The notes under the pieces were generated by a model that worked only from the letters and a program-made list of their open reading frames with translations, was not told the DNA's origin and searched no databases. A stretch of DNA of 64,000 nucleotides. Origin: Geomonas limicola (GTDB lineage: Bacteria; Desulfobacterota; Desulfuromonadia; Geobacterales; Geobacteraceae). The translations under genes were made by a program, and so were the position numbers. The stretch spans positions 124,001 through 188,000 of the forward strand of contig NZ_BLXZ01000002.1 of the NCBI RefSeq assembly GCF_014193675.1, written 5' to 3'. This document shows, one piece after another, positions 17,376 through 26,526 of the stretch (position 1 is its first letter; each line of letters starts with the position of its first letter).

Positions 17376-19361
17376 TTAGAACCTCACGTCGAGCAGGTTG
17401 TTGACCTCTTCGGTCACGTAATTCACCCGCGTGGTCTCCGCCTCGCCGCCGTAGCCGCCGGCACGTGCCGACTTGAACCAGGCGCGCTGCTGCTGCGCGT
17501 CGCCCTGTTGCTGCTGGAGCGGGGAGTTGAAGCCGCCCCCGGTGGAGACGTCGAACCCTTCCATGGTGAAGTTCTTGCTGGTCAAGGAATCCTTCAGGCT
17601 GTCCAGGTTGCTCATCAGGAGGTCCTTCACCATCTTGTTGTCGGCCTGCACCTCGACCCTGACCCGGTTGTCCTCCATGCGGACCTGGATCTTCAGCTCG
17701 CCCAGTTCGCCCGGGTTGAGCCTGATGCTGAGCTCGCCGTTCCCCTTGCCGTCGTGGGTCACCACGCCGTCCTTGATCTGGGACAGGATGCTCTCGTGCA
17801 GATCCTTCAGGTGGGTCGGTTTGGTCTCGGCTGCGACCTGGGCCTCGCCGGCGCTCTCGGGCTTCAGGGTGAAGCCGGCAAGCTGGGCCTGGGCGTTCTG
17901 GTTCACCTGAGCCTTCTGCTCAGCCTCTCCCTGCTGCTTGTTTTCGGCGAAGCCATCCTGGCCGGCCGGGGAGCCCTGGAATGCGGTGAAACGCGCCGCC
18001 GGGGCCGCGCTGCCGCTGACGCTCGCTTCCTGCACCGGGGCCTCCTGCTGGGTGGCGGTGCGTTCCGCCGCGCCGCGCAGTTCGGAGTAGGTGCCGTGGA
18101 AGGCCTGGGCTGCTCGTGCACTCTTCGGGTCGGCCGGAGTCGCCTTTTCGGCAGCCGAAGCCGCCTGCGGGACCACCTCCTGCACCGTGACCTGGGAAGA
18201 GCTGCTGCTCGTCTGCGCAGCGGCGCCTGCCTGCCTCTGCGAAGCCGTTGCCAATTGCGGCTCCTGTTCTGGAGCGCCGGTCTTGGCGGGAACTGTGGTG
18301 CCCGCGGGTTCCGCGTTCTGCGTCACCTCCGGGTGCACTTCGGGGCCGGCAGCGCGCAGGGCGTCGAGCGCCGTGCTGTCCGTTGCCGCCTGCTCTTTTA
18401 CTACCGTGAGTTTCTCCGGCTCTCCGGCCTTGTTGACCGGTTGGGCCGTCTCGGCCACCGGGACTGCTGCCGGGACTGCTGCCGGGGCCACTGCCGCGGG
18501 GGGTGCCGGCTGAAGTGCCGGTGCCTCGTGGCTGCTTGCCAGGGTCGGCAGGACAAGCGCCGCCGCCTGGGTCTGCGTGGCGGAACCTTCCGCCGGGGCG
18601 TTTCCTTCCTGGTGAAGCGGTGCTGCCGCAGCTGCGGCAACTTCTGGTGCTGCTGCAGCCTTGGCTGTCGCCGACGGCGCGTCCGGTTGCGCCGCCGTTA
18701 CCGGGGTGGCCGGCTGGGCCATTGCCGCCAGTAAGGCTTGTGCCATCTGCTGCTGCGCCGCCTGGGTGAGCGACGCCGGGTCCTGCCCAGTTGCCTGGTC
18801 CTGCTGGTCGGCAGCCGGCTCTACTGCCTGGTGCTCTGCTGCCTCTCCGGCTGCGGGAAGGGGTGCCGGCAGTACTGCTGCCGTCGGGTTAGCCGGGATC
18901 TGCTGCGGAACGGTTGCCGCGTCCTGCCGGTGCGCTTGGGCCGCCAAGCCGGTGCGCAGTGCAGCGCGCAGCGCCGCGTCCAGGCCGGCCGTGCCACCCT
19001 TGGCTGGCGTTGCCTCCCCCGCAAGGGCCCCCTCGAGTTCCTGCGCCAGGGCCTCGGTGCCGGAGAGGAGTGCTGCGGTTTGCTGCTCTTCCGCCGTTTT
19101 CTGGGAGTCCGCCGCCTGGGTGCCGCCGGCGTTCGCCGTGGTACCGTAGGCAGTGGCGAGCTTCAGGAGGATCCCCTTCGCCGCCGCATCCCCGCCCTGC
19201 GCGTCGGCCGTCTGGCCCGCATCGGCACGGTTTTGCTGGCTCCCCTGCAAAAGCTGCGCGAAGGAACCGGTCCCGTCCGCCGCTGCCGCAGCTCCCCCCT
19301 TCACCATCTGGGGTACTGCGGGTGCTACGTCTGGCATTACTACGTTTGCTATCATCTGCAT
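17376..19361 (-). CDS. fliK: Flagellar hook-length control protein FliK
   Basis: A 661-residue protein with the expected two-part build: a long, low-complexity Ala/Gln/Pro/Glu-rich ruler region (residues ~25-510), then the C-terminal switch domain (~515-605) with 'GNGELSIRLNPGELGELKIQVRMEDNRVRVE' (in part), which contacts FlhB. A Gln-rich tail follows ('LQQQQGDAQQQR'). The length is on the large side for the family. AGGAGG lies 9 bp before the ATG. A 118-bp gap separates it from the motE-like gene upstream. Confidence 0.95.
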   Translation of the reverse strand: MQMIANVVMPDVAPAVPQMVKGGAAAAADGTGSFAQLLQGSQQNRADAGQTADAQGGDAAAKGILLKLATAYGTTANAGGTQAADSQKTAEEQQTAALLSGTEALAQELEGALAGEATPAKGGTAGLDAALRAALRTGLAAQAHRQDAATVPQQIPANPTAAVLPAPLPAAGEAAEHQAVEPAADQQDQATGQDPASLTQAAQQQMAQALLAAMAQPATPVTAAQPDAPSATAKAAAAPEVAAAAAAPLHQEGNAPAEGSATQTQAAALVLPTLASSHEAPALQPAPPAAVAPAAVPAAVPVAETAQPVNKAGEPEKLTVVKEQAATDSTALDALRAAGPEVHPEVTQNAEPAGTTVPAKTGAPEQEPQLATASQRQAGAAAQTSSSSSQVTVQEVVPQAASAAEKATPADPKSARAAQAFHGTYSELRGAAERTATQQEAPVQEASVSGSAAPAARFTAFQGSPAGQDGFAENKQQGEAEQKAQVNQNAQAQLAGFTLKPESAGEAQVAAETKPTHLKDLHESILSQIKDGVVTHDGKGNGELSIRLNPGELGELKIQVRMEDNRVRVEVQADNKMVKDLLMSNLDSLKDSLTSKNFTMEGFDVSTGGGFNSPLQQQQGDAQQQRAWFKSARAGGYGGEAETTRVNYVTEEVNNLLDVRF

Positions 19362-19479
19362 GCTTTCTCACCTCCTCTTTTTCCGACATGGACTGCATAA
19401 ACGCCGCGTCGAAGTTTTGACGCGAAACGGTGTGTAAAGGGGGGTACTGCAACTTCTTAGCCAGATTCCCCTGCTCCCC

Positions 19480-19989
19480 CTACTCCCTGCCGCGCAGGGT
19501 GAGGCGGGTCCACTCGAGGACCTTGGGCTGGGTGATGAACGGGATCAGCTTCACCACCGTCTTCTGGTCCATCTGGTTGAGCATCTCGATGAGCATCTTC
19601 TCGTCGAGCTTGTTCAAGAGCGTCCCCGCCTCGTCGGGCTTTAGGGACTTGTAGATCTTGATCATCTTCTTGTAGCGCTCGTCTTCCTGCTTCTTCTTGG
19701 CGACCAGCGCACCTTCCAGCCCCTTCTTGGCGGCGTTCAGCTCGGCGACCCGGGTGTCCAGGGTGGCGGAGAGCTTCTTGAGCGCCTCCTCCTTCGCCTT
19801 CAACTGGGCCTCCTTCTCGACAAGCTGCTGGCGCCGGGCCTCCAGGGCCTGGACCTCGCCGGCAGCCCCGCCGGCCGCGGCACCACGCTGCACCGCCTCG
19901 CTCGCGCCGGCCCGGAGCTCGAAAGGACCCGGTGCGAACCAGGTCAAAATCCCGGCGGCGGTCAAAAGGGTGAGCACGCTCTTTTTCAC
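19480..19989 (-). CDS. MotE-like flagellar protein (MgtE N-terminal fold)
   Basis: A 169-residue protein: an N-terminal hydrophobic segment (~5-20, signal or membrane anchor), a long coiled coil (~45-105, 'VEKEAQLKAKEEALKKLSATLDT' in part), and a C-terminal domain like the MgtE intracellular domain ('MIKIYKSLKPDEAGTLLNKLDE', then 'LNQMDQKT..KLIPFI'). MotE-type proteins act as periplasmic chaperones of the stator protein MotC in some species. GTG start overlaps the fliJ stop by 4 bp. Confidence 0.82.
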   Translation of the reverse strand: MKKSVLTLLTAAGILTWFAPGPFELRAGASEAVQRGAAAGGAAGEVQALEARRQQLVEKEAQLKAKEEALKKLSATLDTRVAELNAAKKGLEGALVAKKKQEDERYKKMIKIYKSLKPDEAGTLLNKLDEKMLIEMLNQMDQKTVVKLIPFITQPKVLEWTRLTLRGRE

Positions 19990-20432
19990 TGCTGGCCTCC
20001 CCTGCTCTGCACCGCGACCTCGTCCAAAAAGGCGCGCTCGCGGGTGAGCTGCTCCAGGCGCAGGTCCTTGAGCTTCTTCTCCTTGTAGACCTCGAGGGCC
20101 TTCTTCTCCTTGGCCGCCACCAAGAGCGCCTCGCGCCGCTCCTGCACCGCCTTCTCCAAAAGCGGCAGCGAGTCGCGGATCGCGTGGATCTCCTGGGTCT
20201 TGCGCATGGTGAAGTCGCCGTAGAGCTGCAGGTCCTTGGCCTCGATCCCCTCCGCCTGGCGCTCGCAGAACTCCTGCTCCAGGGCCTTCAGGGCGCTCTT
20301 CTCGCGGTTCAGCCGCTCGCGGGCGTTGTCGTGCTGCTGCCGGGCCTGCGCCAGCTCCAGCTGGTGCATCTTCTCCACTTCCTTGCGAAACTTGAGGACC
20401 TGCTCAAGCCGGAATTCGGGTTGTCCTGCCAT
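19986..20432 (-). CDS. fliJ: Flagellar export chaperone FliJ
   Basis: A 148-residue, almost wholly coiled-coil protein starting 'FRLEQVLKFRKEVE', typical of FliJ, which forms the stalk in the export ATPase and carries chaperones to FlhA. GGAGGG lies upstream of the ATG. It sits between fliI (41 bp upstream) and the motE-like gene. Confidence 0.9.
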   Translation of the reverse strand: MAGQPEFRLEQVLKFRKEVEKMHQLELAQARQQHDNARERLNREKSALKALEQEFCERQAEGIEAKDLQLYGDFTMRKTQEIHAIRDSLPLLEKAVQERREALLVAAKEKKALEVYKEKKLKDLRLEQLTRERAFLDEVAVQSRGGQQ

Positions 20433-20473
20433 ACTGCCTCCCTCCTGGTACTATCGCCTGCTTCCCGGTGCCG

Positions 20474-21796
20474 TCAGCTCTGGTACCCTTCGAAGATCTC
20501 GGCCAGAGCGGCCAGCGATGTCTCGACGCTCACCGCGTCGGAGATGTCCTGCTTCATGAAGGCGATCATCTGGTCCATCTTGGCGATGGCGTAGTCGATC
20601 TTGGGGTTGCTCCCCGCCTTGTAGGCCCCGATGTTGATCATGTCCTCGGCCTGCCGGTAGGCCGCCAGGACCTCCTTGAACTGCCCGGCCAGCTTGCGGT
20701 GCTCCTGCGTCGTGACGTCGGACATCACGCGGCTTGCGCTGTTCAAGAGGTCGATGGGGGGGTAGATGTTGCGCGCCGCGAGCTCCCGGGAGAGGATGAT
20801 GTGCCCGTCCAGGATGCTGCGCATGGCGTCCGAGATCGGCTCGTTGAAGTCGTCCCCCTCGACGAGAACCGTGTAGAGCCCGGTGATCGACCCCCCCGGG
20901 AAGTTGCCGGTGCGCTCCAAAAGCCTCGGGAGCGAGGCGAACACGCTCGGGGTGTACCCCTTGGTGGTGGGAGGCTCGCCGATCGCCAGCCCCACCTCGC
21001 GCATCGCCATGGCGAAGCGGGTGGCCGAGTCCATCATCAATAAGACCTTCTTCCCCTGGGCCTGGAAGTACTCCGCGATGGTGGTGGCGATGTAGGCGCC
21101 GCGCATCCTGACGAGCGGAGGCTGGTCCGAGGTGGCGACCACCACGACCGACTTGTCGAGACCTTCCTGCTGCAGGTCCTTCTCGATGAACTCCCTCAGC
21201 TCGCGGCCGCGCTCGCCGATGAGGGCGATCACGTTGACGTCGGCCTCGGTGTAGCGGGCGATCATGCCGAGGGTGGTCGATTTACCGACCCCGGAGCCCG
21301 CCATGATGCCGACGCGCTGCCCCTCGCCGCAGGTCAAAAGCCCGTTGATGGCCCGGATCCCGAGATCCAGCGACTTGCGGATCGGACGTCTGAGCATCGG
21401 GTTCACCGGCGCCGCGTAGATCGGGTACTCGTCGGCGATGGCGATCGGCCCCTTGCCGTCGATGGGGGCGCCCAGGCCGTCGATGACCCGGCCCAGAAGC
21501 TCCGGTCCCACCCCGAGTGCCGCCTTCTCGCGCCTCACCGAGATGAGGCTCCCAAGCCCCACCCCGCGCAATTCGCCCAGGGGCATGAGGAGCGTCTTGT
21601 TGTCGCGAAAGCCCACCACCTCGGCGGGTATCGGATCGGCCCCCTCGGAGTGCACCTCGCACAGGCTTCCCACCGCGGTCTCGGGGCAGAACCCCTCGAT
21701 CACCAGGCCGACCACCTGGGTCACCTTGCCGTGGAAGCGGACCGGTTTCGCGTTTTGCACGATCGGGAGGTAGCGCGCCAGGTCAATCCCCACCAT
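20474..21796 (-). CDS. fliI: Flagellum-specific ATPase FliI
   Basis: A ~440-residue F1-beta-like ATPase that energises flagellar export. Walker A is AGSGVGKST (residues ~166-174), Walker B is VLLMMD (~251-256), and 'SVTRFAMAMRE'-like sequence follows ('SATRFAMAMREVGLAIGEPP' in part). The open frame reaches 21913, but that part overlaps fliH and has no homology. The ATG at 21796 is only 2 bp from AGGAGG; the next codon, GTG at 21793, has better spacing (5 bp) and may be the true start. It overlaps fliH by 14 bp. Confidence 0.97.
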   Translation of the reverse strand: MVGIDLARYLPIVQNAKPVRFHGKVTQVVGLVIEGFCPETAVGSLCEVHSEGADPIPAEVVGFRDNKTLLMPLGELRGVGLGSLISVRREKAALGVGPELLGRVIDGLGAPIDGKGPIAIADEYPIYAAPVNPMLRRPIRKSLDLGIRAINGLLTCGEGQRVGIMAGSGVGKSTTLGMIARYTEADVNVIALIGERGRELREFIEKDLQQEGLDKSVVVVATSDQPPLVRMRGAYIATTIAEYFQAQGKKVLLMMDSATRFAMAMREVGLAIGEPPTTKGYTPSVFASLPRLLERTGNFPGGSITGLYTVLVEGDDFNEPISDAMRSILDGHIILSRELAARNIYPPIDLLNSASRVMSDVTTQEHRKLAGQFKEVLAAYRQAEDMINIGAYKAGSNPKIDYAIAKMDQMIAFMKQDISDAVSVETSLAALAEIFEGYQS

Positions 21797-22496
21797 TACC
21801 TCCTGCGCGCCGGGTGCACTTCTCCTCGCACAGGCGGCGGTAGATCTCGTCCAGCTGGGCGGCAAGCCCCGCATCCAGGGTGCCGCGCCCGGTCTCCACC
21901 AGGCATCCCGCACCCGGGATGGCAGGGTCTTCCTTGAGGATCACCTTGCGCTTCTCCCCCGGGGCCACCGCGAACTCGGGGCGCCGGGCCACCATCTGGT
22001 AGTCGTCGGGGTTAAGGCGCACCACCATCTCGCCGCCGTCGGCCGCGGTTTCCACCGCGTGGTGCACCACCTGGGCCAGGATCCAGGGATCGCAGGCGAG
22101 CTCGCGCTGCATGATGGTCCGGGCGATCTGCACCGAAAGCTTCAAGAGGTCCTCTTCGGCCTCCTGCATGAGCCGGCTGCGCAGGGTGCCGGTCGCCAAA
22201 AGCGCCTGCCCCAGGGCCTCGCTCACCCGGGCGAACTGCTCGTCGGCCTGGCGCCTCCCCTCCTTGAGCCCCTCGGCGTGGGCCTGCTGGATGCGCCGCA
22301 CCGCCTCCTCCTCGGGGATCGACGGGGGCGCCAGGTACTCCAGCGCCTCCTCGACCTCGGGCTGGGGCTCGGGCTCGCCCAGGCTCACCGGGCGGAACAC
22401 GTCCGGCTCGGGGGTCGACACCTGCTCGCCCAGCGGGGCGAGGGTGAAGCTCTGCTGGGAGTCGAAGCTCCCCCTGAGGATCCTAGACGAGGACAT
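21783..22496 (-). CDS. fliH: Flagellar assembly protein FliH
   Basis: A 237-residue regulator of the FliI ATPase. The N-terminal ~70 residues are acidic and Pro-rich; residues ~70-130 form a coiled coil ('EEEAVRRIQQAHAEGLKEGRRQ' in part, with GxxxG-type spacing); the C-terminal domain contains 'LNPDDYQMV' and 'GCLVETGRGTLDAGL..QL', a FliH/YscL hallmark. Overlaps fliG and fliI by 14 bp at either end. Confidence 0.93.
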   Translation of the reverse strand: MSSSRILRGSFDSQQSFTLAPLGEQVSTPEPDVFRPVSLGEPEPQPEVEEALEYLAPPSIPEEEAVRRIQQAHAEGLKEGRRQADEQFARVSEALGQALLATGTLRSRLMQEAEEDLLKLSVQIARTIMQRELACDPWILAQVVHHAVETAADGGEMVVRLNPDDYQMVARRPEFAVAPGEKRKVILKEDPAIPGAGCLVETGRGTLDAGLAAQLDEIYRRLCEEKCTRRAGGNGGD

Positions 22497-23475
22497 CTTC
22501 CGCCCCGCGGCCCGCGATGACCACCTTCCCCTCTTCCTCCATCTTCCGGACGATCTTGATGATCTCGGACTGGGCCTTCTCCACGTCGGAGAGGCGCACC
22601 GGCCCCATGACCTCGAGGTCCTCCTTGATCATCTCCGCCGCGCGGCTCGAGATGTTGCGGAAGATCTTCTCCTTCACCTCGTCCGGCGAGGTCTTCATGG
22701 CGAGCGTCAGGGTGTCGTTGGACACCTCGCGCATGATCCCCTGGATCGCGCGGTCGTCGAGCTTGAAGATGTCCTCGAAGGTGAACAGGTGCTTCCTGAT
22801 CACCTCGGCCAGAGGCGGGTTCATGGTGTCGAGCTTGTCGAGGATCTTCTTCTCGCGGCTTCTGTCCAGATGCGCGAACATGTCCACCACCTTCTCGACG
22901 CCGCCCACCTTGAAGCGCTGGATGCCGCCCAGGGCGGTCAGTTCCACCCGGATCACCTCGTCGATCTCGGCCAAGATGTCCGGCGAGACCTGGTCGACCT
23001 CGGCGATGCGGATCACCACCTCGGCCTGCAGCTCCTGCGGCAACAGGGAGATGATCTCGCTGGTCTGCTTGGGTTTCAATTTGGCAAGGATGACGGCGAT
23101 GGTCTGGGGGTGTTCCTGGGAGAAGAAGTTCGCGATGGTGCGCGGGTCCATGGTGGAGAGGAGCTCCGTCATGTCCCCGATCCCCGAGGTGCGGATCTCG
23201 TTCAACAGGGTCTCGGCGCGCAAGGGGCCCAGCGCCTTCTCGAGGATCTTCTTGACGAACTCCTCGCCCTGCGAGAAGAAGCCGGTTTCGGGGTTGGTGA
23301 TATCGGTGAACTCGGCGACAACATTGGAGATCTCTTCGCGCGAGACATGACCCAGCCGGGCCATGCTCTGGCTGATCTTCTTGATGTCGGTGTCCTCCAT
23401 ATGCCCGAATACCTTGGCCGTCGCCTCGGGGCCCAGGTAGAGAAGGAGTACAGCGGCTTTCTCCGCTCCAGTCAT
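22483..23475 (-). CDS. fliG: Flagellar motor switch protein FliG
   Basis: A 330-residue rotor protein. It opens with 'MTGAEKAAVLLLYLG', then 'EHPQTIAVIL..L', a middle-domain 'EDIFKLDDRAIQGIMREV' and a torque helix region 'IFRNISSRAAEMIKEDLEVMGPVRLSDVE' (in part), containing the charged residues that face MotA. FliG links FliF to FliM. Length and domain order are normal. Confidence 0.98.
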   Translation of the reverse strand: MTGAEKAAVLLLYLGPEATAKVFGHMEDTDIKKISQSMARLGHVSREEISNVVAEFTDITNPETGFFSQGEEFVKKILEKALGPLRAETLLNEIRTSGIGDMTELLSTMDPRTIANFFSQEHPQTIAVILAKLKPKQTSEIISLLPQELQAEVVIRIAEVDQVSPDILAEIDEVIRVELTALGGIQRFKVGGVEKVVDMFAHLDRSREKKILDKLDTMNPPLAEVIRKHLFTFEDIFKLDDRAIQGIMREVSNDTLTLAMKTSPDEVKEKIFRNISSRAAEMIKEDLEVMGPVRLSDVEKAQSEIIKIVRKMEEEGKVVIAGRGAEDVLV

Positions 23476-23552
23476 TGCAGCACCTCTAGTTCCGCGTGGT
23501 ACGCGGGTGTGTCAAAAATTCGTCAGGGGAGCGTCGGGGCGCCGGAACTGAC

Positions 23553-25124
23553 CTACTCTTTGTGGGTAAGCCAGTTCTGCAGGATCTGCGCGGCCTGATA
23601 GGGATCCTGCTTCACCTTGTCGACCAGCTCGAGCTGGGTGACCCGCATCGCCTCCTGCTCGCGCTTGGCTTCCTCGATCATCCGCACCGCCTCGGCATCC
23701 GGGACCGGCGTCAGACTGGTGGGGCGCACCTCGGCCTTGAGGATCTTCAGCAGCGGCCGGATCACGAACATGAGCAGCGCCAGGAACCCGGCGGCGATCA
23801 GGCCGTTCTTCAAAAGCGCCTGCAGGATCGGGGCATCCCACCACTTGGGACCCTCGGCGGGACCGTCGCCGGTCTCCTGGAAGGGGATGTTGGCCACGGT
23901 GACCTGGTCGCCGCGCTCGGCGTTGAAGCCGACGGCGCTCTTCACCAGGGCCTCGATCTTCTGCAGCTCTTCCGGGCTCCTCGGCTGGTACTTCGGCTTG
24001 GCATCGGGCTTGGCGCCCGGGGCGAGTTCGTACTTGCCGTCCACCAGGATGGCCACCGACACCTTGGAGAGGCTCCCCACCGGTTCGATGATGCGCGCGG
24101 TGGAGCGGCTCACCTCGTAGTTCAGGGTCTCGTCGCTCTTGGAGCCCCCCCCCTGGGTGCTGGTGTTGCCGGGGGCGTTCTGGCGGTTCAGGTTGGACTG
24201 CACCCCCGGCACGCCGCTGGCCGTGGTGGTGGTGCTCCCCTTCTCCTCGCTTCTCTGCTCGCTTCGGACCGCGGCGCTTTCCGGGTCGTAGCGCTCCTCG
24301 TACTTCTCGACCTGCTTGAAGTCGAAGGCCGCCGAGACGCGGGCCACCGACTTGCCGCTCCCCACCACCTTGTCGAGCAGGCTCTGCAGCTTCTCCTCTT
24401 CGGTCCTCTCGAAGGCGAGCTGGGTCTCCTGGCGGGCGCCGGAGAGCTTGGAGGTGGCGTCGCCGGTCGAGTTCTTGCTGAGCACCTTGCCGCGGCTGTC
24501 CATCACGGTCACGTGCTCCGGGTCCATCCCCTCGATGGAGGAGGCCACCAGGTGCACCACGCCGTTCACCTCACCCTCGCGCAGGGTGCGGTTGGAGCGC
24601 ATCTTCAAGACCACCGAGGCGGTGGCCGGTTTTTCGGAGTCCTTGAACAGGGTCTTTTCGGGGAGCGCGAGGTGCACCCGGGCCGACTCGACCCCGGCGA
24701 TCTGCGAGATGGTGCGGGAGAGTTCGCCCTGCAGGGCGCGCTGGTAGTTGAGCTTCTGCACGAACTCGGTCATGCCGAAGTTCTTGCGGTCGAAGATCTC
24801 GAAGCCGACGCCCCCCCCCTGGGGGAGCCCTTCGCTGGCGAGCGAGAGCCGCAGTTCGTGTACCTTGTCGGAGGGGACCAGGACCGCCTTGCCGTCGTCG
24901 GTGATCTGGTAGGGGACCTTCTGCTCCTTCAACTTTTTGACGATCTCCCCGGCATCCTCGCTGGTCAGGTTGGCGAAGAGGGGGCGGTAGTCGGTCTTGT
25001 TGGCCACGGTGATGAGCGCCGCGAAGGCAAGCAGCGACACCAGCGCCACCGCGCCCACGACGAGCCGCTTCCCGGTGCTCAGGGCAAGAACAGGTTCCAG
25101 TAGTTTTTTAAGGCCTTCCGGCAT
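23553..25124 (-). CDS. fliF: Flagellar MS-ring protein FliF
   Basis: A 523-residue membrane protein that forms the basal-body MS ring. It has an N-terminal transmembrane helix (~22-42), the YscJ/FliF ring-building domains (~45-290, 'YRPLFANLTSEDAGEIVKKL' begins them), a variable Gly/Ser/Thr-rich linker (~290-330), a second transmembrane helix (~435-455) and a cytoplasmic tail that binds FliG. Starts with ATG behind GGGGAAG. Precedes fliG by 77 bp. Confidence 0.97.
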   Translation of the reverse strand: MPEGLKKLLEPVLALSTGKRLVVGAVALVSLLAFAALITVANKTDYRPLFANLTSEDAGEIVKKLKEQKVPYQITDDGKAVLVPSDKVHELRLSLASEGLPQGGGVGFEIFDRKNFGMTEFVQKLNYQRALQGELSRTISQIAGVESARVHLALPEKTLFKDSEKPATASVVLKMRSNRTLREGEVNGVVHLVASSIEGMDPEHVTVMDSRGKVLSKNSTGDATSKLSGARQETQLAFERTEEEKLQSLLDKVVGSGKSVARVSAAFDFKQVEKYEERYDPESAAVRSEQRSEEKGSTTTTASGVPGVQSNLNRQNAPGNTSTQGGGSKSDETLNYEVSRSTARIIEPVGSLSKVSVAILVDGKYELAPGAKPDAKPKYQPRSPEELQKIEALVKSAVGFNAERGDQVTVANIPFQETGDGPAEGPKWWDAPILQALLKNGLIAAGFLALLMFVIRPLLKILKAEVRPTSLTPVPDAEAVRMIEEAKREQEAMRVTQLELVDKVKQDPYQAAQILQNWLTHKE

Positions 25125-25214
25125 GGCTTCCCCGTCTCAAAATCGCGCCCCCCAAAGGGGCGTGCAGAGGCTTTTTGGGCGGTGTTACCCGCCCGCGACG
25201 CCCTTCACATCCGG

Positions 25215-25517
25215 TTAGACCGGCATCCTCATGATTTCCTGGTAGGCTTCCAGCGCCTTGTTGCGCACCTGGGTGAGCATCTGGAAGGAGACGCTGGCCT
25301 TTTCGACCGCCAGCATCACCTCGTGCAGCCCCTTGCTCTCGCCGGTGGCCAGCGACTGGATCGACTTGTCCGCGCCGTTTTGCAGGTCGTTTACCTTGCC
25401 GGCCATCTTGGAGAGGAGGTCACCGAACTCGTTGACCGGGTTCTGGGCTGCTTTTTCCTGGACCGGAAAGGCCTGGGACAGACCGCCAGAGATGCCTGAG
25501 ATGGCAGTGATTTCCAT
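25215..25517 (-). CDS. fliE: Flagellar hook-basal body adaptor FliE
   Basis: A 100-residue protein linking the MS ring to the rod. The C-terminus carries the family pattern 'GESKGLHEVMLAVEKASVSFQ' (in part) and 'LTQVRNKALEAYQEIMRMPV'. Normal length. Lies between flgC and fliF, as usual. Confidence 0.96.
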   Translation of the reverse strand: MEITAISGISGGLSQAFPVQEKAAQNPVNEFGDLLSKMAGKVNDLQNGADKSIQSLATGESKGLHEVMLAVEKASVSFQMLTQVRNKALEAYQEIMRMPV

Positions 25518-25562
25518 GAGATGCTCCTTGAGAAACGGTTAGTTCGTTGGATGTCGGGCTGG

Positions 25563-25997
25563 CTAGCGACCCAGTTCCAGGGTCTTCAGCGCCATCGCCT
25601 TGGCGGCCTGGGCCGCGGTCACGTTGGCCTCGTAGCTGCGGGTCGCGGAGACCATGTCCGTCATCTCCTCAACCACGTTGATGTTGGGGTAGGCGACGTA
25701 GCCGGCGGCGTCGGCGTCCGGGTGGGACGGTTCGTACTGCAGGCGCGGCGGGTTCTGGTCCTCGCGGACCTGGCTGACCTCGACCTTCCTGGCCTGGCTG
25801 GCCTGGTTCAGGGCGGCACCGAAGGAGCCCTTCTGGGCCGCGGTCGCACTGAAGACCGCGTCCTTGCGCTTGTAGGGGCCACCTTCGGCCGTGCGGGTCG
25901 AGTTCACGTTGGCGAGGTTGCTGGAGATCAGGTTGATCCTGGTGCGCTCGGCGCTCAAAGCCGAGGCGCTGATGTCCATAGAAGAAAAGAAATCCAT
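25563..25997 (-). CDS. flgC: Flagellar basal-body rod protein FlgC
   Basis: A 144-residue proximal rod subunit. N-terminus: 'MDISASALSAERTRINLISSNLANVNST' (in part). C-terminus: 'NINVVEEMTDMVSATRSYEANVTA..A.K.M.LKTLELGR'. Middle region has 'AGYVAYPNINVVEEM', standard for FlgC. Its ATG immediately follows the flgB stop with no spacer. Confidence 0.97.
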   Translation of the reverse strand: MDFFSSMDISASALSAERTRINLISSNLANVNSTRTAEGGPYKRKDAVFSATAAQKGSFGAALNQASQARKVEVSQVREDQNPPRLQYEPSHPDADAAGYVAYPNINVVEEMTDMVSATRSYEANVTAAQAAKAMALKTLELGR

Positions 25998-26414
25998 TTA
26001 GATGCTCCCCCTGATTGCCTGCTTCATCATCTCGAATTTCTTGGTCAGGAGCTGGACCGAGGCGTTGTACATGATCTGGTTCTCCGCCATCTTGCCCATC
26101 TCGCTTTCCAGCTCCACGCCGTTGCCGTCGGCACTCGGTGCCTTGTCCGGCACCTCGACCACCTGGCCGGTCACCACCTCGAGGCGCGCGCTCGCACCCT
26201 TGAGCGGGATGTGGCGCGGGTGGGTGGTCGCCGGTTTCCCACCTTTCTTGAGGGCGCTCTTCAGCTCGTCTTCGAACTTGAGGTCCGTGGGGGTGTAGTT
26301 GGGGGTCTCGGCGTTGGCCAGGTTGGCGGCGATCAGCCCCTGGCGCTTGACCCTGAGGTCCAGGGTCTTCCCGAGAAGATCGACCGTGGTCCCGAAAATT
26401 CCGTTGACGGGCAT
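25998..26414 (-). CDS. flgB: Flagellar basal-body rod protein FlgB
   Basis: A 138-residue proximal rod subunit with 'LDLRVKRQGLIAANLANAETPNYTPTDLKFE' (in part) and a C-terminus ending 'NASVQLLTKKFEMMKQAIRGS'. The start at 26414 follows AGGAGG by 7 bp; the frame continues six codons upstream to a non-ATG start. It heads the main flagellar operon behind a sigma-54 promoter about 40-50 bp upstream. Confidence 0.97.
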   Translation of the reverse strand: MPVNGIFGTTVDLLGKTLDLRVKRQGLIAANLANAETPNYTPTDLKFEDELKSALKKGGKPATTHPRHIPLKGASARLEVVTGQVVEVPDKAPSADGNGVELESEMGKMAENQIMYNASVQLLTKKFEMMKQAIRGSI

Positions 26415-26452
26415 GCTGTTTCCTCCTTGCATGAGACTGCACAGCCAGCATC

Positions 26453-26468
26453 AGCAAAAGCCGTACCA
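26453..26468 (-). promoter_or_regulatory. Sigma-54 promoter of the flgB operon
   Basis: Minus strand reads TGGTACGGCTTTTGCT, matching TGGCACG-N4-TTGCW except for one T in place of C. Predicted start ~26442, giving a leader of about 28 bases. Confidence 0.72.
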
Positions 26469-26526
26469 GCGGGCGAAGCCCCGTAAATGGGCGCTTCCCG
26501 CCGGTCCGAGTCAGGTTTTTGACAGC

